NCBI RefSeq assembly: GCF_900111565.1
Contig: NZ_FOIK01000009.1
Location: 1-64,000, forward strand
DNA from: Paenibacillus sp. NFR01
Lineage (GTDB): Bacteria > Bacillota > Bacilli > Paenibacillales > Paenibacillaceae
Direction of reading: 5' to 3'
Length of the DNA: 64,000 nt
The position numbers and the translations under genes are program-made. The notes below the pieces were generated by a model that had not been told where the DNA came from, searched no databases, and was given only the letters and a program-made list of their open reading frames with translations. Of the stretch, positions 42,849 to 51,681 are shown piece by piece. The number at the start of each line of letters is the position of its first letter. Within the stretch, counting starts at the first letter, position 1.

Positions 42849-43679
42849 GTGCCAATCAAAAAGTACAAACCGACATCTCCGGCAAGACGCGGCATGTCCG
42901 TGTCGACGTTTGAGGAAATCACCACAAACCAGCCTGAGAAATCGTTGTTGGCGCCGCTGAGCAAAAAAGCCGGCCGCAACAACCAAGGTAAAATTACGGT
43001 TCGTCACCATGGCGGCGGACACAAACGTAAATACCGTATCATCGACTTCAAACGTACGAAAGACGGCATACCAGGAACCGTTGCTACAATCGAGTATGAC
43101 CCGAACCGTACATCGAATATCGCTTTGATCCACTATGCCGACGGGGAGAAACGTTACATCATCGCTCCTAAAGGCCTTAAAGTTGGGGATAAAGTTGAAT
43201 CGGGACCTAATTCCGACATCAAAATCGGTAACAGCCTTCCTCTGGAAAATATTCCGGTAGGTACAGTTATCCACAACATCGAGCTGAAACCAGGCAAAGG
43301 CGGACAATTGGTACGCGCTGCCGGTACTGAAGCTCAACTTCTTGGTAAAGAAGAAAAATACGTTTCCGTACGCCTGACTTCCGGCGAAGTTCGCAGAATC
43401 CTCAGCGTTTGCCGCGCTACCATCGGTTCCGTAGGCAACGAAGATCACGAACTCGTGAAGATCGGTAAAGCCGGACGTAGCCGCTGGCTCGGACAACGTC
43501 CTGAAGTACGCGGTGTCGTCATGAACCCTAACGATCACCCTCACGGTGGTGGTGAAGGCCGCGCTCCAATCGGACGGAAATCGCCTATGTCTCCTTGGGG
43601 CAAACCAACCCTCGGTTACAAAACGCGTAAGAAAAACAAGGCTTCTGATAAATATATCGTACGCCGCCGCACGAAATAA
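42849..43679 (+). CDS. rplB: 50S ribosomal protein L2
   Basis: L2 supports subunit joining and peptidyl transferase function. The 276-residue protein has the OB-fold and SH3-like domains, with the conserved C-terminal G-V-V-M-N-P-N-D-H-P-H-G-G-G-E-G-R. That segment includes the histidine near the catalytic centre. The start is GTG 42849 behind AAGGAGGG. It is followed after 71 bp by rpsS. Confidence 0.98.
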   Translation: MPIKKYKPTSPARRGMSVSTFEEITTNQPEKSLLAPLSKKAGRNNQGKITVRHHGGGHKRKYRIIDFKRTKDGIPGTVATIEYDPNRTSNIALIHYADGEKRYIIAPKGLKVGDKVESGPNSDIKIGNSLPLENIPVGTVIHNIELKPGKGGQLVRAAGTEAQLLGKEEKYVSVRLTSGEVRRILSVCRATIGSVGNEDHELVKIGKAGRSRWLGQRPEVRGVVMNPNDHPHGGGEGRAPIGRKSPMSPWGKPTLGYKTRKKNKASDKYIVRRRTK

Positions 43680-43750
43680 GACGCTTCAAGCAAGTTAGCG
43701 CGAAGCGTCGATTCGCGGTTTGAGAAACCGGATGAAGGGAGGATTTACAC

Positions 43751-44029
43751 ATGGGTCGCAGTTTGAAAAAGGGGCCGTTCATCGATGGCTACCTGCTGAA
43801 AAAAGTTGAGGAACTGAACGCGGCAGAAAAGAAAGTCGTGGTTAAAACCTGGTCCCGTCGCTCAACCATTTTCCCTCAATTTATCGGACATACGTTTGGT
43901 GTATATGACGGCCGTAAGCACGTGCCTGTATACGTAACGGAAGATATGGTAGGTCACAAGTTGGGCGAGTTCGCGCCAACACGTACTTACAAAGGCCACG
44001 CGAATGACGATAAGAAAACAAGAAGATAA
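43751..44029 (+). CDS. rpsS: 30S ribosomal protein S19
   Basis: S19 binds the 30S head with S13 near the A-site finger. The 92-residue protein begins M-G-R-S-L-K-K-G-P-F and contains the I-G-H-T-F-G-V-Y-D-G-R segment, both diagnostic. GGGAGG precedes ATG 43751. The gap to rplV is 34 bp. Confidence 0.98.
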   Translation: MGRSLKKGPFIDGYLLKKVEELNAAEKKVVVKTWSRRSTIFPQFIGHTFGVYDGRKHVPVYVTEDMVGHKLGEFAPTRTYKGHANDDKKTRR

Positions 44030-44063
44030 GAACTAGTTCTCTGTTCGAGAGGAGGGTAAACAA

Positions 44064-44396
44064 ATGGAAGCAAAAGCACACGCTAGATCGGTACGGATTT
44101 CTGCTCGTAAAGCGAAACTGGTTGTTGACCTGATTCGCGGCAAGCAAGTGGGGGAAGCCATTGCAATTCTTCGCCACACTCCGAAGTCCGCTTCTCCGGT
44201 CGTTGAGAAGCTGCTGAACTCGGCGATCGCCAATGCCGAGCACAACTACTCGATGGACGTGAACAACTTGTTCGTTAGCGAGATCTTCGTTAACCAAGGT
44301 CCAACGATGAAACGTTTCCGTCCGCGCGCTATGGGCCGCGCTAGCCGGATCAATAAACGCACGAGCCACATCACTTTGGTGGTATCTGAGAAATAA
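44064..44396 (+). CDS. rplV: 50S ribosomal protein L22
   Basis: L22 spans the large subunit and its beta-hairpin narrows the exit tunnel. The 110-residue protein is of normal length. The hairpin with P-T-M-K-R-F-R-P-R-A-M-G-R-A is intact, without the deletion linked to macrolide resistance. GGAGGG precedes ATG 44064. rpsC begins 13 bp after its stop. Confidence 0.98.
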   Translation: MEAKAHARSVRISARKAKLVVDLIRGKQVGEAIAILRHTPKSASPVVEKLLNSAIANAEHNYSMDVNNLFVSEIFVNQGPTMKRFRPRAMGRASRINKRTSHITLVVSEK

Positions 44397-44409
44397 GGAG
44401 GGATAACAC

Positions 44410-45075
44410 GTGGGTCAAAAGGTAAATCCAGTCGGACTCCGAATCGGTATCATTCGTGATTGGGAATCCAAATGGTATGCAGGCAAAGATTTCGGTACTC
44501 TTTTAATGGAAGACGTTAAAATCCGGGAATACCTGAAGGGCAAATTGAAGGATTCCGCTGTTTCCCGCATTGAGATCGAAAGAGCGGCAAGCCGCGTGAA
44601 TGTTACAATTCACACTGCTAAACCGGGTATGGTAATTGGTAAAGGCGGCGCTGAAGTGGAAGTACTTCGCAGCGCGGTTACCGCTATCGCCGGCGGCAAA
44701 AAAGTGCATATTAACATCAATGAAATCAAACATCCGGAACTGGACGCAATCTTGGTTGCTGAAAGCATCGCGCAACAATTGGAACGTCGTGTATCGTTCC
44801 GTCGTGCGCTGAAACAAGCTATCCAAAGAACTATGCGTGCAGGCGCCAAAGGAATCAAAACACAAGTTGGCGGTCGTCTTGGCGGCGCTGAGATCGCCCG
44901 TTCTGAAGGTTACAGCGAAGGAACAGTTCCACTTCATACGCTTCGTGCCGATATCGACTACGGAACGGCTGAAGCTCATACCACTTATGGCCGTATCGGC
45001 GTAAAAGTATGGATCTACCGTGGAGAAGTTCTTCCCGCAGCTAAGAAACAAGCTGTTCAGGAAGGAGGCAACTAA
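44410..45075 (+). CDS. rpsC: 30S ribosomal protein S3
   Basis: S3 lies at the mRNA entry site and has helicase-like activity with S4 and S5. The 221-residue protein has the N-terminal KH domain with the G-M-V-I-G-K-G-G-A-E loop and the C-terminal R-A-D-I-D-Y-G motif. The start is GTG 44410 after AAGGAGGG. Only two bases separate it from rplP, so coupling is likely. Confidence 0.98.
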   Translation: MGQKVNPVGLRIGIIRDWESKWYAGKDFGTLLMEDVKIREYLKGKLKDSAVSRIEIERAASRVNVTIHTAKPGMVIGKGGAEVEVLRSAVTAIAGGKKVHININEIKHPELDAILVAESIAQQLERRVSFRRALKQAIQRTMRAGAKGIKTQVGGRLGGAEIARSEGYSEGTVPLHTLRADIDYGTAEAHTTYGRIGVKVWIYRGEVLPAAKKQAVQEGGN

Positions 45076-45077
45076 TC

Positions 45078-45512
45078 ATGTTGGTACCAAAACGCGTTAA
45101 ACACCGCAAGCAACAACGCGGTCACATGAAAGGTATGGCAAAAGGCGGCACCACGCTGAACTTCGGCGAATTCGGTCTGCAAGCTCTTGAACCATCCTGG
45201 GTAACTAACCGCCAAATCGAAGCAGCCCGTATCGCGATGACTCGTTACATCAAACGGGGCGGCCAAGTTTGGATCAAGATTTTCCCTGACAAACCGATTA
45301 CTCAAAAGCCTCTTGAGGTCCGGATGGGTAGCGGTAAAGGTAACGTAGAAAAGTGGGTAGCAGTCGTTAAACCGGGCAAGATTATGTTCGAACTCGGAGG
45401 CGTGTCGGAAGAGATCGCTCGTGAAGCGATGCGTCTTGCGGCTCACAAGCTGCCTGTTAAGACTAAGTTTGTGAAACGTGAAGAATTGGGTGGTGAAGCA
45501 AATGAAAGCTAA
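45078..45512 (+). CDS. rplP: 50S ribosomal protein L16
   Basis: L16 organises the A-site tRNA channel and is a late assembly protein. The 144-residue protein starts M-L-V-P-K-R-V-K and has the conserved R-M-G-S-G-K-G segment, including the arginine that is hydroxylated in some bacteria. AGGAGGC lies in the last codons of rpsC. Its 3' end overlaps rpmC by 11 bases. Confidence 0.98.
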   Translation: MLVPKRVKHRKQQRGHMKGMAKGGTTLNFGEFGLQALEPSWVTNRQIEAARIAMTRYIKRGGQVWIKIFPDKPITQKPLEVRMGSGKGNVEKWVAVVKPGKIMFELGGVSEEIAREAMRLAAHKLPVKTKFVKREELGGEANES

Positions 45513-45699
45513 TGAACTTCGCAACTTAACCACTGCCGAGATTGAACAAAAGATCGCCGGATTCAAGGAAGAGCTTTTCAATCTCCGTTTCCAATTGGCT
45601 ACCGGCCAGCTGGATAACCCGACTCGGATTCGTGATGTGCGTAAGGAAATAGCTCGTGCTAAAACCGTCATCCATGAAAGAGTACTTGGGATTAGTTAA
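45502..45699 (+). CDS. rpmC: 50S ribosomal protein L29
   Basis: L29 is a small two-helix protein at the tunnel exit beside L23. The 65-residue product begins M-K-A-N-E-L-R-N-L-T, matching the family. The start overlaps the rplP coding end by 11 bases; longer forms starting at GTG 45478 lack family support. GGTGGTGA upstream is a weak ribosome-binding site, consistent with coupled translation. Confidence 0.96.
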   Translation: MKANELRNLTTAEIEQKIAGFKEELFNLRFQLATGQLDNPTRIRDVRKEIARAKTVIHERVLGIS

Positions 45700-45745
45700 G
45701 TTGAGGACGGATACTATGATCCGTATTCAGGAAGGAGGCTAACTA

Positions 45746-46012
45746 ATGAGCGAAGAACGTAACGCACGTAAAGTGCAAATCGGTAAAGTGGTCAGCGACA
45801 AAATGGACAAAACGATCGTAATCGCCGTTGAAACCTACAAGAAGCATGACCTGTACCACAAACGCATCAAGTCCACGAAGAAATTCAAGGCACATGATGA
45901 AGAAAACATCGCAAAAATCGGTGACACCGTGAAAATCATGGAAACTCGTCCGCTCTCCAAAGACAAACGCTGGAGACTGGTTGAAGTGGTTGAAAAAGCG
46001 GTTATCATCTAA
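45746..46012 (+). CDS. rpsQ: 30S ribosomal protein S17
   Basis: S17 is a primary 16S-binding OB-fold protein. The 88-residue product contains the signature G-K-V-V-S-D-K-M-D-K-T-I-V-I-A-V and the later G-D-T-V-K-I-M-E-T-R-P-L-S-K. AGGAGGC precedes ATG 45746. It lies between rpmC and rplN with gaps of 46 and 38 bp. Confidence 0.98.
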   Translation: MSEERNARKVQIGKVVSDKMDKTIVIAVETYKKHDLYHKRIKSTKKFKAHDEENIAKIGDTVKIMETRPLSKDKRWRLVEVVEKAVII

Positions 46013-46050
46013 GATAATCAGAAAGTTTTCCCGGAAGGAGGAAATTAATA

Positions 46051-46419
46051 ATGATTCAACCATTTACACGTTTGCAAGTGGCTGACAACTCCGGTGCGAA
46101 GGAACTGATGTGTATCCGTGTACTGGGTGGTACTGGACGTCGTACAGCAGCCATCGGTGACCTGATCGTTTGCTCCGTAAAACAAGCAACACCAGGCGGC
46201 GTTGTCAAAAAAGGTGATGTAGTTAAAGCGGTTGTGGTTCGTACGAAACGTTCCGTTCGCCGTAAAGACGGTTCTTACATCGCATTCGACGAAAACGCGG
46301 CTGTAGTTGTTAAAGACGACAGAAGCCCACGCGGAACTCGTATCTTCGGACCTGTGGCCCGCGAACTTCGCGATAAGGACTACATGAAGATCGTTTCCTT
46401 GGCACCGGAAGTTATCTAA
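46051..46419 (+). CDS. rplN: 50S ribosomal protein L14
   Basis: L14 forms intersubunit bridges and is the docking site of the silencing factor RsfS. The 122-residue protein starts M-I-Q-P-F-T-R-L-Q-V-A-D-N-S-G-A, the family hallmark. GGAGG precedes ATG 46051. It would be the first gene of the spc section, but no separate promoter is evident. Confidence 0.98.
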   Translation: MIQPFTRLQVADNSGAKELMCIRVLGGTGRRTAAIGDLIVCSVKQATPGGVVKKGDVVKAVVVRTKRSVRRKDGSYIAFDENAAVVVKDDRSPRGTRIFGPVARELRDKDYMKIVSLAPEVI

Positions 46420-46468
46420 GAAGTTCCATATAGAGCCTGGCCATTTAGTGTTTTAGGAGGTGTAATGA

Positions 46469-46822
46469 ATGCCTAGAGTAAAAAAAGTTCTGGAATCCCA
46501 TAACAATAATCTGCACGTGAAAAAAGATGATGTGGTGATCGTGATCAGCGGTAAGGACAAAGGCAAAAAAGGCCGTGTCATCGCTGCTTATCCTCGCGAA
46601 AACCGCGTGCTGGTCGAAGGCGTGAACATGGTGAAGAAACACCAAAAGCCGAACCAGCTGAATCCGCAAGGCGGAATCATCGAACAGGAAGCTTCGATCC
46701 ACGTGTCCAACGTAATGCATGTTGATCCGAAGAGCGGTAAAGTTACCCGTATCGGCTACAAAGTGCTCGACAACGGCAAAAAGGTGCGCGTAGCTAAGAA
46801 ATCCGGAGAGATTATCGACTAA
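46469..46822 (+). CDS. rplX: 50S ribosomal protein L24
   Basis: L24 is an assembly initiator of the 50S subunit with an N-terminal KOW motif (V-V-I-S-G-K-D-K-G-K-K-G). The product is 117 residues long. B. subtilis L24 is about 103, so the N-terminus with extra residues M-P-R-V-K-K-V-L-E-S-H-N-N-N is slightly longer than usual. AGGAGGTG lies before ATG 46469, supporting the longer start. Confidence 0.97.
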   Translation: MPRVKKVLESHNNNLHVKKDDVVIVISGKDKGKKGRVIAAYPRENRVLVEGVNMVKKHQKPNQLNPQGGIIEQEASIHVSNVMHVDPKSGKVTRIGYKVLDNGKKVRVAKKSGEIID

Positions 46823-46852
46823 TAAGTCCTAAAGAAAGGAGGTAAATTCTTC

Positions 46853-47395
46853 ATGGCAGCAAGAATGAAAGAACGTTATTTGAATGAAATCACGCCTGCT
46901 CTGATGCAGAAGTTCAACTATACAACGGTTATGCAAGTACCTAAGATCGAGAAGGTTGTCATCAACATGGGTGTGGGTGACGCCGTACAAAACTCGAAAG
47001 TGCTTGATTCCGCAGTAAACGACATGCAGCTGATCGCTGGTCAAAAGCCGGTTATCACCAGAGCAAAGAAATCCATCGCCGGTTTCAAACTGCGCGAAAA
47101 CATGCCGATCGGTGTTAAAGTAACCCTGCGCGGCGAACGGATGTACTACTTCCTGGACAAATTGTTCAACGTAACGCTTCCACGCGTACGCGACTTCCGC
47201 GGCGTGTCGACCAAAGCGTTCGACGGACGCGGCAACTATACGCTGGGTCTGAAAGAACAACTGATTTTCCCGGAAATCGAGTACGATAAAGTTGATAAAG
47301 TACGCGGTATGGATATCGTTATCGTAACGACTGCTAAGACGGACGAGGAATCCCGTGAGCTGCTCAACCAGCTGGGAATGCCTTTCACTAAGTAA
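46853..47395 (+). CDS. rplE: 50S ribosomal protein L5
   Basis: L5 binds 5S rRNA and the central protuberance. The 180-residue protein has the standard length, starting M-A-A-R-M-K-E-R-Y and containing the conserved L-R-E-N-M-P-I-G-V-K-V-T-L-R-G segment. AAAGGAGG precedes ATG 46853. It lies 30 bp after rplX and 41 bp before rpsN. Confidence 0.98.
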   Translation: MAARMKERYLNEITPALMQKFNYTTVMQVPKIEKVVINMGVGDAVQNSKVLDSAVNDMQLIAGQKPVITRAKKSIAGFKLRENMPIGVKVTLRGERMYYFLDKLFNVTLPRVRDFRGVSTKAFDGRGNYTLGLKEQLIFPEIEYDKVDKVRGMDIVIVTTAKTDEESRELLNQLGMPFTK

Positions 47396-47436
47396 CAACA
47401 AATTCTCCGAAAAGGTTTGGGAGGTGTCAGGCTAAA

Positions 47437-47622
47437 GTGGCAAAAACTTCGATGAAAGTCAAACAACAACGCGAGCCTAAATTCAAAGTGCGTGCATATA
47501 CACGCTGCGAGCGTTGCGGTCGTCCACACTCGGTACTGCAAAAGTTCAAAATTTGCAGAATTTGCTTCCGTGAGTTAGCTTATAAAGGCCAGATTCCTGG
47601 CGTGAAAAAAGCAAGTTGGTAA
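47437..47622 (+). CDS. rpsN: 30S ribosomal protein S14, type Z (zinc)
   Basis: This is the short 61-residue zinc-ribbon form of S14, with C24/C27 and C40/C43 in C-E-R-C and C-R-I-C. Some Firmicutes keep a cysteine-free paralogue elsewhere for zinc-poor conditions; none is seen in this window. The start is GTG 47437 after GGGAGGTG. The operon position between rplE and rpsH is normal. Confidence 0.97.
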   Translation: MAKTSMKVKQQREPKFKVRAYTRCERCGRPHSVLQKFKICRICFRELAYKGQIPGVKKASW

Positions 47623-47654
47623 GAAGTTTATAAACGGGAAGGAGGTTTACACAC

Positions 47655-48053
47655 ATGACTATGTCTGATCCTATTGCAGATATGCTTACTCGTATTCGTA
47701 ACGCCAACATCGTGCGTCACGAAACAGTAGAAATGCCTGCTTCTACTATGAAGAAACAAATCGCGGACATTCTGAAGCGTGAAGGCTTCATTCGTGATGC
47801 TGAATTCGTCGAAGACAGCAAACAAGGGATTATCCGTATTTTCCTGAAATACGGTCCTAACCAAGAGCGCGTTATCTCTGGTCTGAAAAGAATCAGTAAA
47901 CCAGGCCTTCGCGTTTACACGAAGAGCAACGAAGTTCCTCGTGTACTCGGCGGTCTGGGCATCGCGATTATCTCCACTTCCAAGGGAGTTATGACCGACA
48001 AAGAAGCTCGTCAATCTAAATCGGGCGGAGAAGTTGTCTGCTACGTTTGGTAA
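47655..48053 (+). CDS. rpsH: 30S ribosomal protein S8
   Basis: S8 binds 16S helix 21 and, in E. coli, represses the spc operon. The 132-residue protein starts M-T-M-S-D-P-I-A-D-M-L-T-R-I-R-N-A, which is diagnostic, and ends G-G-E-V-V-C-Y-V-W. GGAGG precedes ATG 47655. Confidence 0.98.
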   Translation: MTMSDPIADMLTRIRNANIVRHETVEMPASTMKKQIADILKREGFIRDAEFVEDSKQGIIRIFLKYGPNQERVISGLKRISKPGLRVYTKSNEVPRVLGGLGIAIISTSKGVMTDKEARQSKSGGEVVCYVW

Positions 48054-48083
48054 TAAACGTCACAAGATAAGGAGGTGCAACAC

Positions 48084-48626
48084 ATGTCTCGTATTGGTCG
48101 CAAGCCAATCGCAGTACCTAGCGGTGTAGATGTAACACTGAACAACACCGTGATTACAGTTAAAGGTCCAAAAGGCACTTTGACTCGTGAACTTCATAAA
48201 GACATGAAGGTTACGGTTGAAAATAACGAAATCCTCGTTGTTCGCCCGTCGGACAACAAATTGCATCGTTCGCTTCACGGCACAACCCGCTCCGTTGTCA
48301 GCAACATGGTTAGCGGTGTAACTGAAGGGTTCTCGAAATCTCTGGAATTGGTTGGGGTCGGATATCGTGCAAGCAAATCCGGAGATAAAATCGTCCTGAA
48401 CGTGGGCTACTCCCACCCGGTTGAAATCACACCGGAAGCAGGCATCGAGTTCGAAGTTCCTGCCAACACCAAGATCATCGTTAAAGGCATCGACAAAGAA
48501 CGCGTTGGCGCATATGCCGCTAAAATTCGTTCCGTACGCGAACCTGAGCCATACAAAGGCAAAGGTATCAAATATGAAGGCGAACGTATCATCCGTAAGG
48601 AAGGTAAAGCCGGTAAGAAGAAATAA
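48084..48626 (+). CDS. rplF: 50S ribosomal protein L6
   Basis: L6 stabilises the GTPase-associated region near the sarcin-ricin loop. The 180-residue protein begins M-S-R-I-G-R-K-P-I and has two similar domains, ending in the P-E-P-Y-K-G-K-G-I-K-Y signature. ATG 48084 is preferred to GTG 48075, which is part of the GGAGGTG ribosome-binding site. Confidence 0.98.
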   Translation: MSRIGRKPIAVPSGVDVTLNNTVITVKGPKGTLTRELHKDMKVTVENNEILVVRPSDNKLHRSLHGTTRSVVSNMVSGVTEGFSKSLELVGVGYRASKSGDKIVLNVGYSHPVEITPEAGIEFEVPANTKIIVKGIDKERVGAYAAKIRSVREPEPYKGKGIKYEGERIIRKEGKAGKKK

Positions 48627-48711
48627 CCGGCCTCTTCTTCTTCGTAAGATACTCCGTGCGTCTGTAAGTGAAGCTGCCTAGCGGCAAACTGAAAGGAGTG
48701 AATAGGAAGTC

Positions 48712-49080
48712 ATGATTACTAAAGGCGATAAAAACAAGGCTCGTCTCAAAAGACACCTGCGTGTTCGCACGAAGATCCAGGGTACTGTTGAGCGTCCGCG
48801 TTTGAACGTGTTCCGTTCTTCGAAACACATTTATGCACAACTGATCGATGACGTGGCTGGCGTAACGCTCGCTTCCGCTTCGACACTTGATAAAGAGCTG
48901 ACTGCATCCATCGGCAACGGCGGCAGCGTAGAAGCTGCAGCTAAAGTAGGTCAACTGATCGCTGAGCGTGCAAAAGCAAAAGGACATACAGCGATTGTAT
49001 TCGATCGCGGTGGATACCTGTACCATGGACGGATTCAAGCTTTGGCTGACGCAGCTCGTGAAGCTGGTCTTGAATTCTAG
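48712..49080 (+). CDS. rplR: 50S ribosomal protein L18
   Basis: L18 carries 5S rRNA into the large subunit with L5. The 122-residue protein has a basic N-terminus and the segment R-L-N-V-F-R-S-S-K-H-I-Y-A-Q. The end G-R-I-Q-A-L-A-D-A-A-R-E-A-G-L-E-F is characteristic. AAAGGAGTG lies 11 bp upstream, a slightly long spacing. The gap from rplF is 85 bp. Confidence 0.97.
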   Translation: MITKGDKNKARLKRHLRVRTKIQGTVERPRLNVFRSSKHIYAQLIDDVAGVTLASASTLDKELTASIGNGGSVEAAAKVGQLIAERAKAKGHTAIVFDRGGYLYHGRIQALADAAREAGLEF

Positions 49081-49107
49081 AACAATTCTTAAAAGGAGGT
49101 TAACGAC

Positions 49108-49605
49108 TTGCGTGTAGATCCGAACAGTTTAGAACTGACAGAAAGAGTTGTACACATCAACCGTGTTGCAAAAGTTGTAAAAGGCGGACGCCGTTTCAGC
49201 TTCAGCGCACTCGTAGTTGTGGGCGACGGCAAAGGCTATGTCGGTGCAGGAATCGGTAAAGCCGGCGAAGTTCCGGATGCCATCCGTAAAGGCATTGAAG
49301 ACGCCAAGAAAAACCTGATTCACATTCCAATCGTAGGAACTTCGATCCCGCATCTGGTTACCGGACATTTCGGCGCAGGACGCGTGCTCTTGAAACCGGC
49401 ATCCGAAGGTACTGGCGTTATCGCCGGCGGTCCTGTTCGTGCGGTACTGGAACTGGCAGGCGTTGGCGATATCTTGACAAAATCTCTGGGTTCTTCGAAT
49501 TCCATGAACATGGTCAATGCGACTCTGGAGGGACTTTCCCGCCTGAAACGTATTGAAGAAGTCGCGAAACTTCGCGGCAAATCTGTCGAAGAACTGCGCG
49601 GTTAA
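49108..49605 (+). CDS. rpsE: 30S ribosomal protein S5
   Basis: S5 lies at the mRNA entry and affects fidelity. The 165-residue protein has the dsRBD-like N-terminal domain (V-V-K-G-G-R-R-F-S-F) and the C-terminal E-G-T-G-V-I-A-G-G segment. The spectinomycin-sensitive loop K-G-G-R is intact. Translation starts at TTG 49108, after AAAGGAGG; no ATG or GTG precedes the conserved region within reach. Confidence 0.97.
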   Translation: MRVDPNSLELTERVVHINRVAKVVKGGRRFSFSALVVVGDGKGYVGAGIGKAGEVPDAIRKGIEDAKKNLIHIPIVGTSIPHLVTGHFGAGRVLLKPASEGTGVIAGGPVRAVLELAGVGDILTKSLGSSNSMNMVNATLEGLSRLKRIEEVAKLRGKSVEELRG

Positions 49606-49619
49606 GGAGGGGAACGTCA

Positions 49620-49805
49620 ATGGCAAAATTGCAAATTACCCTCGTTCGCAGTGTAATCGGACGTCCTGAAACACAACGTGTTACGGTTAAGACGCTCGGC
49701 CTGCGTAAGACGAATTCCACAGTGGTTCACAACGATACTCCGGCAATTCGCGGAATGATCAACCAAGTTAGCCACTTGCTGAAAGTCACCGAAATCGAAG
49801 GCTAA
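49620..49805 (+). CDS. rpmD: 50S ribosomal protein L30
   Basis: L30 is a small 50S protein bound to 23S domains II and V. The 61-residue product reads M-A-K-L-Q-I-T-L-V-R-S-V-I-G-R and continues with the conserved T-L-G-L-R-K segment, as in other bacteria. AAGGAGGGG lies directly after the rpsE stop, 14 bp before this gene. Confidence 0.98.
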   Translation: MAKLQITLVRSVIGRPETQRVTVKTLGLRKTNSTVVHNDTPAIRGMINQVSHLLKVTEIEG

Positions 49806-49845
49806 ACGCCACACATACAAACACAAACATAAGGAGGTGCAAACG

Positions 49846-50286
49846 ATGAAGTTACATGAACTTGCTCCAGCTCCTGGCTCCCGCAAAGAACGCAACCGCG
49901 TTGGTCGCGGTCCTAGTAGCGGTAACGGTAAAACTTCCGGTCGCGGTAACAAGGGTCAAAACGCTCGTTCCGGCGGTGGTGTCCGTCCTGGCTTCGAGGG
50001 TGGTCAAAACCCACTCTATCGTCGTCTGCCTAAACGTGGTTTCCTCAATCCTACCCGTAAAGAGTATGCGATTGTAAACCTGGAAGATCTGAACAGCTTT
50101 GCTGAAGGTACAGAAGTGACTCCACAGTTGCTTGTTGAGACTGGTGTTGTCAAGAATACCAAGAGCGGCATCAAGATCCTCGGCAATGGCGAACTTACAG
50201 TTAAATTGACTGTCCAAGCAAATAAGTTCTCCCAATCTGCGGTAGAGAAAATCGAGGCTGCCGGCGGTAAATCCGAGGTGATCTAA
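49846..50286 (+). CDS. rplO: 50S ribosomal protein L15
   Basis: L15 is a late assembly protein of the 50S subunit. The 146-residue product begins M-K-L-H-E-L-A-P-A-P-G-S and has the glycine-rich basic extension G-R-G-P-S-S-G-N-G-K-T-S-G-R-G. ATG 49846 follows AAGGAGGTG (49831-49839); an ATG is not available earlier. Its stop overlaps the secY start by one base (TAATG). Confidence 0.98.
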   Translation: MKLHELAPAPGSRKERNRVGRGPSSGNGKTSGRGNKGQNARSGGGVRPGFEGGQNPLYRRLPKRGFLNPTRKEYAIVNLEDLNSFAEGTEVTPQLLVETGVVKNTKSGIKILGNGELTVKLTVQANKFSQSAVEKIEAAGGKSEVI

Positions 50287-51584
50287 TGTTCAAGACGCTT
50301 AAGAATATTTGGCATGTTGAAGATTTGCGCAAAAAGATCCTGTTTACCCTGTTCGTTCTGATCATCTACCGTATCGGTTCGTATGTACCGGTTCCAGGTG
50401 TGAACAAGGAAGCACTGGAAGCAGCGAATCAAAGCGGAGAAGCTTTGATGGGTCTTTTGAACACCTTCTCGGGTGGAGCGCTCAAAAACTTCTCGATTTT
50501 CGCAATCAGCATTTACCCGTACATCACAGCATCCATCATCGTGCAGCTCTTGTCGATGGATGTTATTCCTAAGTTTGCCGAATGGGCTAAACAAGGGGAG
50601 CACGGGAAAAAGCAGCTTGCGCAAGTCACACGTTACGGTACTGTAGTACTCGGTCTGATTCAGGCGTTTGCAACATCGATCGGGTTCAACCGGTTGTATA
50701 ACACCGAAATGATTCCGAATGCTACATTTGCGGATTATCTGCTCATTGCGATCGTCCTGACAGCGGGCACATCGTTCTTGATGTGGCTTGGTGAACAGAT
50801 CACGGAAAAGGGAATAGGTAACGGGATTTCGATCCTGATTTTTGCGGGAATCGTCGCCGCCATACCGGGATATTTCTCTGCAGCAGCTTCATCGAGCTTT
50901 ATCCAACCGGATCAGACTTTCCTGAATATTCTTAAAGTCGTTATTGTAGTAATCGTGGTTATCGCGATTATTGCAGCGGTCATTTTTGTACAACAAGGTA
51001 TCCGGAAAATTCCGGTACAATACGCCAAGCGCGTTGTTGGTAACAAAATGTACGGTGGACAGAATACGCATATTCCGCTTAAAATCAATGCGGCAGGCGT
51101 TATTCCGGTCATCTTCGCCGTGTCCCTGCTCCAGTTCCCAATTGTAATATCGAGTTTCTGGTCCACGCATGAATGGGCTAAATGGGTTGCCAGCAATCTT
51201 GCATATGACAAGCCGCTCGGCATGGTACTCTATGTGATCATGATCATCGGATTTACGTTCTTCTACACGTTCGTCCAGATGAACCCGCAGCAAATGGCTG
51301 AGAATATGAAGAAGAATGGCGGCTACGTCCCAGGTGTTCGTCCAGGGAAAGCAACCGAGAAATATTTGACCAAGGTATTGACTCGCCTGACAATGTCCGG
51401 CGCGATTTTCTTGGCCCTGATCTCCTTGCTGCCGATAGTCTTTGCGAACTTGTCAGGCCTGCCTCGCTCCGTTAAGATTGGCGGTACCTCGCTGCTGATC
51501 GTTATCGGCGTAGCACTGGACACGATGAAGCAGATCGAAAGCCAATTGATCAAACGCCATTACAAAGGCTTCATCAATAAATAG
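50286..51584 (+). CDS. secY: SecY, preprotein translocase channel subunit
   Basis: SecY forms the protein-conducting channel of the cytoplasmic membrane with SecE and SecG. The 432-residue protein has about ten transmembrane helices, the T-A-S-I-I-V-Q-L-L pore-region segment, and the cytosolic loop with G-Y-V-P-G-V-R-P-G used by SecA and ribosomes. Coupling to rplO by a one-base overlap is normal. A weak inverted repeat (ATAGGT..ACCTAT) lies in the 97-bp gap before adk. Confidence 0.98.
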   Translation: MFKTLKNIWHVEDLRKKILFTLFVLIIYRIGSYVPVPGVNKEALEAANQSGEALMGLLNTFSGGALKNFSIFAISIYPYITASIIVQLLSMDVIPKFAEWAKQGEHGKKQLAQVTRYGTVVLGLIQAFATSIGFNRLYNTEMIPNATFADYLLIAIVLTAGTSFLMWLGEQITEKGIGNGISILIFAGIVAAIPGYFSAAASSSFIQPDQTFLNILKVVIVVIVVIAIIAAVIFVQQGIRKIPVQYAKRVVGNKMYGGQNTHIPLKINAAGVIPVIFAVSLLQFPIVISSFWSTHEWAKWVASNLAYDKPLGMVLYVIMIIGFTFFYTFVQMNPQQMAENMKKNGGYVPGVRPGKATEKYLTKVLTRLTMSGAIFLALISLLPIVFANLSGLPRSVKIGGTSLLIVIGVALDTMKQIESQLIKRHYKGFINK

Positions 51585-51681
51585 GCGATAGGTTCCGGCG
51601 AAGCGCTCGTTTCATTGACTTCCCGGCACCTATTGTGCTGTTTCTTGCTTGGTGCGAAGTTTTAGGGGGGAAAAGAAAATC